This document shows positions 22,162 to 30,579 of a stretch of DNA of 64,000 nt, one piece after another. The translations under genes and the position numbers were made by a program. The DNA comes from Rhodococcus sp. G-MC3 (lineage in GTDB: Bacteria > Actinomycetota > Actinomycetes > Mycobacteriales > Mycobacteriaceae): contig NZ_JASISW010000010.1 in NCBI RefSeq assembly GCF_030063335.1, positions 62,001 through 126,000 of the forward strand. Direction: 5' to 3'. Positions within the stretch are counted from its first letter, which is position 1. The number at the start of each line of letters is the position of its first letter. The notes under the pieces were generated by a model. It saw only the letters and a list, made by a program, of their open reading frames with translations, did no database searches and was not told where the DNA came from.

Positions 22162-22201
22162 CCGATGCCCCGCAAACGCACGTGCGTTTGCGGGGCATCG
22201 G
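22162..22201. terminator. Perfect 40-bp palindrome, bidirectional terminator
   Basis: Arms CCGATGCCCCGCAAACGCAC and GTGCGTTTGCGGGGCATCGG are exact reverse complements with no spacer. The element lies between the stop of the amidase gene (plus) and the stop of the HAD gene (minus), the expected place for a shared terminator. Confidence 0.85.
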
Positions 22202-22218
22202 CGTCTGGAAGAGCTCGG

Positions 22219-23064
22219 TCACCACCAGCGTTCGAGGACCCTGGCCACACCGTCGTCGGCGTTGCTCGACGTCACCTCGTCCGCGGCGGCGATCGCAGCG
22301 TGATGTGCGTTGCCCATCGCAACGCCGAGGCCGACCATCTTCAACATCGGAACGTCGTTCGGCATGTCTCCGAATGCGGCAATATCGGCAGCGGCCACGC
22401 CGAGACGATCGGCGACGATCTCGAGTCCCGACGCCTTGGTGACTCCGGGCGCGGACAGTTCGATCAACCCGTTGTCGGTGGAGTACGTCAGGTCGGCTCG
22501 GTCGCCGATCAGTGGTGCGAGCGCCGCGACCATGTCTCCGCTGGACATGCTCGACATCCTGATCAGCAGTTTCACAGCGGGGACGTCGAGGACCTCGTAC
22601 TGCGAGACCTCGGTGTTGTCGGGATTCAGCCAGGCATGCTCGTATCCGGGTGAGCTGACGAACTGCGGTGTCGCGGCATCGTGCGCGGTGGCACCGACAC
22701 GCTCGGCAGCGAGACCGCACCCGGGCATCGCCCGGTAAGCGATGTCGGCGAGCCAGTGCAACGTATCGCTGGCCAGGACCTCAGCGTCGAGGATGCGATC
22801 GGTTGCCGCGTCGTAGATCACCGCACCGTTGGCGCACACACACATCGGCGCGAATCCCAGATCGTCGACGACCGGCGCGATCCATCGCGGTGGCCTGCCC
22901 GTCGACAGGACGAAGGGCGTGCCCTCACCGACCAGCGTGAGCACGGCACGCCGCGTCCGCTCACTGACCCTGTCGGTGTGGTCGAGCAACGTGCCGTCGA
23001 CATCACTGGCGACGAGGCGGGGCTTGCCGGCAGGGCGGGATTGGGGTCCAGAGGTAACAGGCAT
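22219..23064 (-). CDS. HAD-superfamily (Cof-type) hydrolase
   Basis: The 281-residue phosphatase has HAD motif I SDVDGTLLD with the nucleophilic Asp, motif II STGRPP, the lysine in GVTKASGLEIV and motif IV FGDMPNDVPML. The large alpha/beta cap between motifs II and III marks the Cof/IIB subfamily. These enzymes hydrolyse sugar or nucleotide phosphates, and the substrate cannot be assigned. It corresponds in position to Rv3813c. In M. tuberculosis the next gene is a PlsC acyltransferase, but here about 13.5 kb of other sequence intervenes. Confidence 0.9.
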   Translation of the reverse strand: MPVTSGPQSRPAGKPRLVASDVDGTLLDHTDRVSERTRRAVLTLVGEGTPFVLSTGRPPRWIAPVVDDLGFAPMCVCANGAVIYDAATDRILDAEVLASDTLHWLADIAYRAMPGCGLAAERVGATAHDAATPQFVSSPGYEHAWLNPDNTEVSQYEVLDVPAVKLLIRMSSMSSGDMVAALAPLIGDRADLTYSTDNGLIELSAPGVTKASGLEIVADRLGVAAADIAAFGDMPNDVPMLKMVGLGVAMGNAHHAAIAAADEVTSSNADDGVARVLERWW

Positions 23065-23259
23065 CGACGCTATTGTGCCTCAGCGGGCCATCGCACCAGA
23101 ACTCTCGGTGCAGGTGAGCTGACCAGCACATGGAAACGGCAGAACAGGAGTCGGTGGGGAGAGTCCGCCGGAGAAGCCTGGTGCATTGCCTCGAACTGCC
23201 GCGATCGGTGAATTTCGCTCAGGTGACGGAGCGTGGACCCCAACGACGATCGCGGCGGA

Positions 23260-23739
23260 TCAGTTCCCCCGAGTTCCATCCCCTGTCGAGCCCGCGGAAA
23301 TCGGTTCAGAGACATCCGCGGGAGCAAGCGCGTACGTGAACGCGTAGGTCGCGGCGGCTATCACGGCAACAACTATCAGAGTCGGCGGAAACCCCGTCGA
23401 TTCGCCCGCCGGGCCGCTGACTGCCGGATTGCCGACTGCTGCAACAGTAAAAGCGAGAACACCCCCGACCAGGAGCGTCACCGCAGCTGCCGAACATGCC
23501 GCGAAGCGGTGCTTCCACCGCCGCGGTGAATACGCGGGCCACAGGCGACCAGTGTGCAGCGCGTAGTGTCCGCCCGCAACGGGCGCCGAGCCCACCAGCA
23601 ATCCCACCAATCCGCCGATCAAGGCCGGGACCCACAATCCGACCCACGATCCACCGTCCATCAGCGGGATCGCAACCACAACACCGGTGCACGTACCGAT
23701 GACCGCTGCCAGAGATAGTTCTTTCTCAACCCAGTCCAT
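23260..23739 (-). CDS. Small membrane protein, function unknown
   Basis: The 159-residue protein has about four hydrophobic segments (near 8-26, 32-53, 81-101 and 118-140) and no recognised motif. It starts MDWVEKELS with no convincing ribosome binding site. It lies 13 bp downstream of another small polytopic membrane protein with similar composition, so the two may be a co-transcribed pair. The gene and its neighbour open the variable region after the HAD hydrolase. The 195 bp between it and that gene hold nothing recognisable. Confidence 0.55.
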   Translation of the reverse strand: MDWVEKELSLAAVIGTCTGVVVAIPLMDGGSWVGLWVPALIGGLVGLLVGSAPVAGGHYALHTGRLWPAYSPRRWKHRFAACSAAAVTLLVGGVLAFTVAAVGNPAVSGPAGESTGFPPTLIVVAVIAAATYAFTYALAPADVSEPISAGSTGDGTRGN

Positions 23740-23752
23740 CAGCCGTGACCCA

Positions 23753-24205
23753 TCATGCCGCGTCTGATCGGGTCATGGTCGCTTGGCGAAGCGCCCGTCG
23801 TCCATATGTCAGCGAAATCGATAAGACTGCCCCGGTGACCACGGAGGTAGGGATGAATGAATTGGACACGTGCCTGGACAACAAGAAGAGACCACCAACC
23901 GCCATTCCTGCGGTCAATGCGGAGATGATCGAGAATTCTGCGGCGTCAACCACCACACGTGCTGTTGGTGAATGTCTGTCGTCCAGCAATTTCAAAGCCC
24001 ATGTGCCGCCAACAAATGCTGCGCATCCGATGACACCGCCGAGAATCGCGCCGACGGACAATGTGTAAACAGCTAGCCAAGGACTGACGCCGACAACGTG
24101 TTGTCGGGTCAGTGACCAGAGTGCATATGCAACTCCGCACAGTGTCGGCCAGCCGATAGCAAGAACGCCCCAGCTCGTACCCGCTCCTCGCCTCCGACTG
24201 TCCAT
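23753..24205 (-). CDS. Small membrane protein, function unknown
   Basis: The 150-residue protein has four predicted membrane helices (near 12-30, 42-64, 89-110 and 118-138) and short charged ends. The ATG (MDSRRRGAG) was chosen; an upstream extension of 18 codons is possible but has no clear ribosome binding site. It is the upstream member of a two-gene pair with the membrane protein at 23260. No family is recognised. Codon use is less GC-biased at third positions than in the envelope genes, consistent with a recently acquired or relaxed gene. Confidence 0.55.
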   Translation of the reverse strand: MDSRRRGAGTSWGVLAIGWPTLCGVAYALWSLTRQHVVGVSPWLAVYTLSVGAILGGVIGCAAFVGGTWALKLLDDRHSPTARVVVDAAEFSIISALTAGMAVGGLFLLSRHVSNSFIPTSVVTGAVLSISLTYGRRALRQATMTRSDAA

Positions 24206-24327
24206 GTCGCTCAATCTACCTCCGGCGCGGCCGTCGAACGTCCCCGTGGACCCATACATGTTTGCACTCGGCGAGAGTGGCGATACACCGGATGCTTCGA
24301 CGAACCGCGGGCTTTACCGGACGAATC

Positions 24328-24610
24328 GATGAGAAGGGGCCCTGGTTGGTGCAGTTGTTGCTATTGGCCGGGTTTGTCGGCGTCGCAATGTTGCGTATCT
24401 TGTGCCGGGACCTGACTGGCTGATGGTCATCCGCGGCGCAACCGAGGGTCGACGCCACGGCGCCATCACTGGCCTCGGCACACAGGCGGGCCTGCTCGCC
24501 CACGGCCTTCTCGCCACTGTCGGCATCTCGGCCATCCTTGCCGCCGCTCCCCAGGTTCTCATCGCCGTTCAAGTAGTCGGCGCCCTTTACCTGCTGTACT
24601 TTCTGCACAG
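24328..24610 (+). pseudogene. LysE/RhtB-family exporter, frameshifted and truncated
   Basis: The plus strand encodes the N-terminal part of a LysE amino-acid exporter in two frames. The segment LLLLAGFVGVAMLRIL (from the GTG at 24348) leads by a one-base shift near 24400 into VPGPDWLMVIRGATEGRR and then ALYLLYF. The PGPD motif and following helices are typical of LysE. The reading stops matching after about residue 85, where a normal family member has more than 200 residues, so the C-terminal half is gone. The product is not expected to be functional. Confidence 0.65.
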
Positions 24611-25324
24611 GACGTGTTTGCCGACATCGGAGTCAATGTCGCACTGGTGCACAAGAACCGGTGTCACAGGGCTGTCATCCGAGTGTGTGTGAATTGGACC
24701 GAGCAACGTCACCAAGCTGCGGGAGCACTCAGCCGTCAACCACGGGATCGCTCGAGGCCAGCGGGCGCTCGCAACAAGAATGGGACTGCCTGACGCAGGC
24801 GCTCGTCGAACACTGCGTTTATGAGAAGACCTGCACCCCTTCGCCACAGGGGTCACCACCAACACCGACACCCCGGGGCTCACTCGGCTCGGTGGCACGG
24901 AACAAAGCTGCGCGTGCATGATTCACTGGCGCGGCCTCACCAATGGCGCCTCCCGGACCACGAATCTGTGGTTCGGGCCCGGCCCGCATGGGGACACAGC
25001 CGACATCGGAAGCGGGATCTTGGTAGCTGTCGCCACCAACAGCGGTTCGGGCGTGCCGGTCACTCTTTCCCTGGTTCCAGCGTGTGGTCCGTTCCTTGAC
25101 GGCAAGGCTGGGACTCAGATCATGGTGCGTCGACACACCCCGAGTGATAAAACAAAGTCTCAGGTTCGGTACAAACTCGTATCGAGTTCGTTGCACTGCA
25201 GCAGCGTAGTTGTAAGGGTCTTTCCGAAGCTCCGACTCGTCAGAGCGACCGTTAGCCTACCTAACATGGCAGTTTTCGCCGTTGAGTACGGAAGTCTTCA
25301 AAGTCAAGAAGGGGTACAGCAGGC
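24611..25324. other. Non-coding or decayed stretch
   Basis: No intact gene is supported in these 714 bases. A plus-strand open segment from 24918 begins with a protein-like stretch (HWRGLTNGASRTTNLW, then GSGILVAVATNSGSG) but degrades after about 60 residues. It may be the remnant of a small secreted protein. The end of this stretch supplies the leader of the gtrA-like gene. Confidence 0.4.
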
Positions 25325-25852
25325 GTGAGCTTTGGTGAGTATGTAGTAGCGCGACTACCGGACCGTTGGTTGGGTCGCGTGTTGAGGCACGCCGAACTGC
25401 TGAAATTCCTCAGTGTGGGAGCAGTGACCTTTGTCACGACCGTCGGCATATTTTTCGGCTTGAAGTGGACTGTTCTTTCGGCCAACCCCGTCACCGCAAA
25501 TATCATCGCCGTGCTCGTGTCGACCATTCTGTCGTACGTACTCAATCGCGAGTGGTCGTTCTCCAACCGTGATGGCCGCCCCCATCATCACGAAGCTGCC
25601 TTGTTTTTCAGTGTTGCCGGGGGTGGGCTGATTATCAACCAGGTTCCGCTGTGGATCTCGCGTTACGTCTTGGACTTGCGCATGCCCCACGTGTCATTTC
25701 TCGCTGAGAATGTCGCCGACCTTGTCAGCGGGACACTGTTGGGCACTTTGCTCGCAACAGCTTTTCGGTGGTGGGCGATGAGCCGGTTTGTCTTCGTGCA
25801 GGGGAAGAGAGTGGACCCGGCCACGAGCTTGGAGTTGGACGGCCGACCCTGA
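25325..25852 (+). CDS. GtrA-family membrane protein
   Basis: The 175-residue protein has four membrane helices and the GtrA-family pattern: KFLSVGAVTFVTTVG in the first helix and SYVLNREWSFSNR after the second. The third and fourth helices end in FRWWAMSRFVF. GtrA proteins are thought to assist transfer of polyprenyl-phosphate sugars across the membrane in wall polysaccharide synthesis. The start is GTG, with AAGGGG a little over 10 bp upstream. It lies outside the envelope operon, so its partner glycosyltransferase is unknown. It looks intact, unlike the decayed sequence just upstream. Confidence 0.85.
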   Translation: MSFGEYVVARLPDRWLGRVLRHAELLKFLSVGAVTFVTTVGIFFGLKWTVLSANPVTANIIAVLVSTILSYVLNREWSFSNRDGRPHHHEAALFFSVAGGGLIINQVPLWISRYVLDLRMPHVSFLAENVADLVSGTLLGTLLATAFRWWAMSRFVFVQGKRVDPATSLELDGRP

Positions 25853-25883
25853 ATCGGCGCCCGAGACCAGTTGGCGGCCGAGG

Positions 25884-26339
25884 TCAGAGTCCGCCCTGGC
25901 TCTCGCAGGCGGCCGCAAGCTGAGCAAGTAACCGGCGCAGGGTCGAAGCTTCAGCGCCTGTCAGCGCCGATTCGAGCAGATCGTCTTCGACTGCTCTGAT
26001 ACGAGCGCGCACGGCATCGAGAAGATCTTGTCCGCCGGGCGTGATGGCGACTGTGCGTTGACGTTGGTCATCCGATCGCTCGCGGGATACGAGTTCACGC
26101 GAGACAAGCTCATTCAGATGCTTGCCCAAACGCGTCGGGTCGCGTCGAGTTCGACGCGAAAGCTCGGCCTGCGATACCGCGGCTCCCGCAGCTATTTCCG
26201 TCAAGATCGCATATTCCCACATCGAAAGGCCCGCCTCCCGCAGGAGCGGCTCCTCCAGCGCACCCAAGTGCGGCAGCACCCCGAACAACAGAGCTGCCAA
26301 ATCGGGCTCGATGCCTTCCTGCGTGTCGCTATCTGTCAT
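25884..26339 (-). CDS. MarR-family transcriptional regulator
   Basis: The 151-residue winged-helix protein has the MarR layout: dimerisation helices at both ends and a central wHTH (AAVSQAELSRRTRRDPTR, recognition helix near 55-80). The wing is RERSDDQRQRTVAITP. Its ATG is preceded by GGAAGG. It is divergent from a TIGR03086-type gene, with two CTACC-type dyads in between, so it probably represses itself and that gene and responds to a small phenolic or thiol-reactive ligand. The ligand is inferred only from family habit. Confidence 0.88.
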   Translation of the reverse strand: MTDSDTQEGIEPDLAALLFGVLPHLGALEEPLLREAGLSMWEYAILTEIAAGAAVSQAELSRRTRRDPTRLGKHLNELVSRELVSRERSDDQRQRTVAITPGGQDLLDAVRARIRAVEDDLLESALTGAEASTLRRLLAQLAAACESQGGL

Positions 26340-26359
26340 GGACAGCCTTCCAAAATCAT

Positions 26360-26395
26360 CTACCTCGGTATACGGTTAATCGTCTACCGCAGTAG
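26360..26395. promoter_or_regulatory. Candidate MarR operator pair
   Basis: Two related 12-bp imperfect dyads, CTACCTCGGTAT at 26360-26371 and CTACCGCAGTAG at 26384-26395, have centres 24 bp apart in the marR / TIGR03086 divergent promoter. Spacing near a multiple of the helical repeat suggests two dimers on one face. Confidence 0.55.
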
Positions 26396-26515
26396 AGCGT
26401 CGCCCGCCAATCTTTATGGGGTCCACGTTAAGGCACACCAAGCCGATCAAGACACGCCTGACCATGCACCAAGCCCATACATCTGAGCCTCGACTTCCGA
26501 CGAAAAGGGATCAAT

Positions 26516-27064
26516 ATGGACGTATCGACCTTGCACGCTGCCAATGAAGAGCTCGCGGAATGGCTCTCCGAGCTGACTCCAGGAGATCTCAAACAGGAAA
26601 CCGCACTGCCGGACCAGGACATCGGCGACTTCTACCTTCGGATAATCGAGCGAGACACAAACCTCGCCACGACCATCGCCCATGAAACTGTCAACGACCG
26701 CCCACCAGTCAACGCAATGAGTAGATCGGACCTCGATGTCTCGCCAAATCTGTACGGTGGCGGATTCGAGTCGCTGTATCGAAAGACAGCAAGGCAGCTG
26801 GAGAACGCATTCGAATCTGCAAATTCTGAAACCGTCTGCCGCGTCGACGGATCCGACATGGCGCTCGGTGCGGCCTACGAACAACAGATCGCCGACACGG
26901 TAATCCGTACCTGGGATCTTGGAAATGCGATGGGCTTCACCTACCGCCCTGCCGACGACGTGGCGCGTCGGGTCCTTGCGGCACTGCAGGAATCACCAGA
27001 CAACGACGCGGACAGGGTATGGGAAAACGCTTTGACGTTTGCGACCCGCGTGCGATCGACATAG
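26516..27064 (+). CDS. TIGR03086-like / mycothiol-dependent maleylpyruvate isomerase-fold protein
   Basis: The 182-residue protein resembles the DinB/MDMPI-type metal-binding family (TIGR03086). The pattern includes the N-terminal PGDLKQETALPDQDIGDF, a position usually occupied by a trp/cys-rich helix, and AYEQQIADTVIRTWDLG near the C-terminus, where family members place a metal-ligand His. That His is replaced by Gln or Thr here. The start ATG has AAAAGGGA upstream. It is divergent from marR and is the likely regulatory target. Many relatives use mycothiol, but the weak match leaves its activity open. Confidence 0.65.
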   Translation: MDVSTLHAANEELAEWLSELTPGDLKQETALPDQDIGDFYLRIIERDTNLATTIAHETVNDRPPVNAMSRSDLDVSPNLYGGGFESLYRKTARQLENAFESANSETVCRVDGSDMALGAAYEQQIADTVIRTWDLGNAMGFTYRPADDVARRVLAALQESPDNDADRVWENALTFATRVRST

Positions 27065-27500
27065 GCCCAAATCTGCCGGGCCACGATTCGAAGCTCGAGA
27101 CGTCAACACCCCCGCCACCGAATCGACAGGTACCTGATAGTCGGACGACCGGTGCTGTACGCCGAGTTCTGATCAATACCTGTAGATCTCGCGTTCGTCG
27201 ACCCGATGGCAGTCCGATTCTATTGACGCGCTTTCTGGACCAATCGCACACTCGACTCTGAGAGCGGCACAATCCTCGTTGTCCCAACGCCTTTCGCACG
27301 TCGACGTTGACCAAACGACTGACCTGCTCCCGCAAGAACTCGATGGTCAGCGGGCTCGGAGAGGGCGCGTGGGGAGACGAAGAGATGGATTTTACACCTC
27401 ACCGGAAAGATCGAATCGCTTTCACCAGTCAAGGGCGATAATTTTCAGACTGGAATGCAACCCAGTTCCGCAGCGCGGCAATAGTTAAGCGGCATATGGG
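27065..27500. other. Stretch without a supported gene
   Basis: These 436 bases carry no intact gene. The minus strand near 27225-27350 has protein-like segments in two frames (EFLREQVSRLVNVDVRKALG and TTRIVPLSESSVRLVQKARQ, the latter ending in a stop), which may be the frameshifted tail of a lost gene. The family is not recognised. Confidence 0.3.
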
Positions 27501-28115
27501 TCACGGCCAAGTACCCGCGCGGAATGTGTCCATCATCTGCTGCTCGATGACGTCACGGCGGCCACGCTCGTCCTTCCACGAATCCAAAAGCTGCTTGGCG
27601 GAAACGATCATGTGGATCCCGGGCACATCCGGTTGGTTCGACGGCTCAGGAATAGGCCAGCGACACAACGTTTGAGAGGCAAAGACCGGATGAATCAGGC
27701 CATCTACGGCCCGCGAGATGATCACCCGGGAGAATACATTGATCGCTGCCTGCCAACTGCCCGACGACGGTGCTCCCAGCGGCAGCAACATGTCCGAGCG
27801 GGCTTGCTCGCGAGACTCCCGCGTGACGTTCTCTGCGACAGCGATCACGTGCCGGCCGACCTTGTCGTTGAGCTCCTGCACCCGCACCGCGCGCTCACGT
27901 TCGATCGCTCGACCGAACATCTCGAGTTCAACAAGTCCTGAGCGAGGGCCCGCTTCACCGAGCGAATACGCGCACAGGTGAACTAGAAGATTGTCCCACA
28001 AATCTCGCGCCACCGACCTGTGAGCAGGCGTGACCTGCAAGCGCCGGGCCTCAGCCACCGTGACAAAACCTGCGAGCAGGAAATAATCGATACTTTTTCG
28101 TTCCCTCGGCATCAT
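27501..28115 (-). CDS. Hypothetical protein
   Basis: The 204-residue soluble protein has no recognised domain. It is rich in charged helices (EMFGRAIERERAVRVQELNDK; VTRESREQARSD) and ends DVIEQQMMDTFRAGTWP. No signal peptide or membrane segment is clear. The start at the ATG-ATG pair (MMPRERKSIDYF) is a guess, because no ribosome binding site is obvious and the frame stays open 19 codons further upstream. The neighbours are a decayed stretch and another small membrane protein, which gives no functional hint. It could be a cytoplasmic accessory protein of the variable region. Confidence 0.5.
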   Translation of the reverse strand: MMPRERKSIDYFLLAGFVTVAEARRLQVTPAHRSVARDLWDNLLVHLCAYSLGEAGPRSGLVELEMFGRAIERERAVRVQELNDKVGRHVIAVAENVTRESREQARSDMLLPLGAPSSGSWQAAINVFSRVIISRAVDGLIHPVFASQTLCRWPIPEPSNQPDVPGIHMIVSAKQLLDSWKDERGRRDVIEQQMMDTFRAGTWP

Positions 28116-28375
28116 TCGGCGGCATTCCCCGCGTGGCTGTCGCTCATCAGCCGGGGCGCTCGGCGGATGCACAGTTCGATCCGATGCGACGTTCCAGCCT
28201 TCGTTGCGTTATTTGTTCGCGTCCGAACATAGTTCACGCTCCCGCTTACTCCGTCCAAAGACGAAGAGATCGAGAGTACGCGCTCGAGGTCCAGCCCGTC
28301 ACGAAAGGTGTTCAACCGATGTCGACAGATAGCGCATATTCCGGTTACTACCCATCCGCCAGTCCAGGCGCGCCG

Positions 28376-28795
28376 TCAGCGAACGGATTCCTTCATCCAC
28401 GCTGCGCGACTCGCAAAAATCGCAGCGACCACGGCTACGAATGCAACCGGAGCAATCAGTAGCGGATTGTCGGCCCGCTGGGTAAGCGCCAAGTACCACC
28501 AGGTTGTCAAACCGACGACAACTCCTGCGACGGCTGCATGCACTACCGCAGTCGACATCCGATCCCTCCTTGGCGCCATGCCTTGTACGACACGATCAGC
28601 TACACGAGTAGCCGCAATTGCAAGGCCGCCGAGCACCGCTCCGGGGAGCATCAGCAGGGCGAAAACGAACACCGCGAAGACCACTGCACCAGGGCTGGAC
28701 AGTATTGCCCCGAACCCGAACCCCGTCACGGTAGCTGCAATCGCGAAGGCCAAGGCGATTGGCAGCCACACCGAAGACCGTTTCCAAAAGCTCAT
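28376..28795 (-). CDS. Small four-helix membrane protein
   Basis: The 139-residue protein has four hydrophobic helices (near 10-29, 36-60, 83-103 and 110-128) separated by short charged loops (RVADRVVQGMAPRRDRM). It resembles in architecture the two small membrane proteins at 23260 and 23753, though no sequence family is recognised. Opposite its end, a plus-strand stretch starting at 28319 with AAAGG upstream encodes MSTDSAYSGYYPSASP, reminiscent of the N-terminus of Pro/Tyr-rich DUF4190-type proteins. It then breaks down and is probably a remnant. Confidence 0.5.
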   Translation of the reverse strand: MSFWKRSSVWLPIALAFAIAATVTGFGFGAILSSPGAVVFAVFVFALLMLPGAVLGGLAIAATRVADRVVQGMAPRRDRMSTAVVHAAVAGVVVGLTTWWYLALTQRADNPLLIAPVAFVAVVAAIFASRAAWMKESVR

Positions 28796-28951
28796 GAGCC
28801 GTTACCGCACGATGTCCGCGCCAACCGGGCCTCGCCAGATACGTACATTCCGGCATCATAAACATTGGGCCAATGCTTTTCGGCGCGATCGGGCCCGGTT
28901 GTCTCGACGCGGAGTGGAGTACCGACGGGGTAGAGATGGTCTAGTAGAGCT

Positions 28952-29713
28952 ATGACGTGGGATCCGGCAACAACCGACAGTCAAGACTGGGACGAACGAG
29001 GGCTTCGACGTGCCCCCGTCGTCAGCGCGGGCACCTGGATCACCGACAGTATCCGCGGCTTCGGCCACGGCGTCGCTGGCCTGGTTCCGCCGGTCTTCCC
29101 TGCATACGCTCGTGTCTTCCACCCCGCCAGCACCATCGATGACGAGCCTGTCCGCTGGGACACCGTGGCCGAAGCCAACGGGCGCATCCAGCACCCGGTG
29201 ATGGAATGGGGGTCCATCGTGGGTAGCTGGCAAACGCCCGAACAAGAGGGCTTGTGGCACGATCCCCCCAGCGAAGGATCACTACCAGCGGACACGGCAC
29301 GCGCCCTGGCAGACACACTCCGCGCCTACACACAAACACCCTCGAAATGCTGGTTCGCGCACTGGGAAGGCTCCGGCCACATCGAGGCACCGTCGAACTA
29401 CCCACGGCTACCGATGCCGGGGCGCGACATGATCTTGTTCTCGGGCACCATTGATCACGCGGACATTCAGTTCGGCGCCAGCGAGCAATTCCCGTTCGGT
29501 ATGAGCGCCCACCTGTGGTGGCCGGACGATCAAACCTGGTGTGCGGCGACCGATATCGATCTGATGACAACGTACGTCGGCGCATCCACCGAGTGCATCG
29601 ACGCCGTCCTCGCCAACTCCGCATTGGAAGCGCTGCCCGTGGACTCCGCCCAGAAGCTCACCTGGGACAGTGACACCCACAACCCATTACCTCCGGCAGG
29701 CCCCTACGCCTGA
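28952..29713 (+). CDS. Conserved hypothetical protein, Trp-rich
   Basis: The 253-residue soluble protein has a distinctive distribution of tryptophans. Segments include RVFHPAST, CWFAHWEGSG, MILFSGTIDH and LWWPDDQTWCAATDID. The last looks like the signature of a conserved actinobacterial hypothetical family without an assigned role. No signal peptide is seen. The ATG start lacks a strong ribosome binding site. The gene is complete and has GC-rich codon use, so it is likely functional despite lying in the variable region. Proteins of this type are often found near toxin-immunity or restriction modules, but nothing of the kind is certain here. Confidence 0.65.
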   Translation: MTWDPATTDSQDWDERGLRRAPVVSAGTWITDSIRGFGHGVAGLVPPVFPAYARVFHPASTIDDEPVRWDTVAEANGRIQHPVMEWGSIVGSWQTPEQEGLWHDPPSEGSLPADTARALADTLRAYTQTPSKCWFAHWEGSGHIEAPSNYPRLPMPGRDMILFSGTIDHADIQFGASEQFPFGMSAHLWWPDDQTWCAATDIDLMTTYVGASTECIDAVLANSALEALPVDSAQKLTWDSDTHNPLPPAGPYA

Positions 29714-29772
29714 ATCGAAATGGACCGTCAGGATGCGTCGATGTCCAGGCCCCGAGAACCGCACCTTCGAAC

Positions 29773-30032
29773 ATGTTCTATCGCACCACTTTCGAGTTCA
29801 ACGCTTATCTCACCGACGCTGGTGTACTCGAGGTCGTCACCAGGACGTTGCAGAGCGGGATGGTCAGGGAGTAAATCCACCCGGCAATGTACCGGAAAAA
29901 CACAGTGCCCTCATCGACGAAGTAGATTTCGAGGTCATCCATGTCCCGACTGATGCTGGAGAAATCGAGCGCGTCGATCGAGTAGTCCAAGACGCTTACC
30001 TGACCGGTGGCAGGGAGGGTGGCGACAATTGA
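29773..30032 (+). pseudogene. Probable frameshifted small gene
   Basis: An ATG at 29773 opens a frame (MFYRTTFEFNAYLTDAGVLE) that stops at about 29873. Another plus-strand frame continues with protein-like sequence (ALIDEVDFEVIHVPTDAGEI) to a stop at 30032. Joining the two by one frameshift near 29870 gives a plausible protein of about 86 residues. The opposite strand is also open for 61 codons, so the assignment is tentative. No family is recognised. Confidence 0.3.
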
Positions 30033-30127
30033 TGCAGGGCGAGTGCGTCGATCGCTCGGTTCTTCCTGGCACGGTGCGCTGCCTCGGTTTACGCAGCGGG
30101 AACCGATGTATATGACAGGCTGGCTTC

Positions 30128-30526
30128 GTGACGAAGCGGAAGTGGTACGACAACCCCACCGTCGACCGATGGGGAACTTTGTATCTCTTGGTGGTTTCGA
30201 CTGTGCTGGTCGGACCGCGGGTCGTCGGCAACGTAATGGACGACCCTTCGCCGTGGAACATCACCTTCGCTGCCCTGTGTCTCCTGGCGTTTGTCGTCAT
30301 TGCCACGTCGTTCGTGCGGCATTGGCGAAACCGCAATCGCGCGTCCCCGCCCAAGGTGGCACGCGTCGACCCCAACAGTGTTCCGACGCGCGAAGTCTGG
30401 AGTGCGAGGTCCTCATCGTCATCACGAATATCCGCGATCAAGAAGCTGCGCGAAAGCTACCCCGGTCTCGGCCTCCGCGACGCCGCGGATCTCGTGGACG
30501 ACACAACCGAACCACCGAACCCATAA
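30128..30526 (+). CDS. Small membrane protein with ribosomal L7/L12-like tail
   Basis: The 132-residue protein has two hydrophobic helices (about 16-35 and 45-62). A basic linker follows. The C-terminal segment IKKLRESYPGLGLRDAADLV resembles the conserved helix-turn-helix of the ribosomal L7/L12 C-terminal domain (consensus like IKxxRxxxGLGLKEAKxLV). Such L7/L12-like tails occur in otherwise unrelated actinobacterial membrane proteins. The GTG start at 30128 has no clear ribosome binding site. Function is unknown. Confidence 0.5.
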   Translation: MTKRKWYDNPTVDRWGTLYLLVVSTVLVGPRVVGNVMDDPSPWNITFAALCLLAFVVIATSFVRHWRNRNRASPPKVARVDPNSVPTREVWSARSSSSSRISAIKKLRESYPGLGLRDAADLVDDTTEPPNP

Positions 30527-30579
30527 CGAACGAGTCAATAGGTAGTTGTAAAAATCGACCGACCCGGTGAGGGGGCTAC

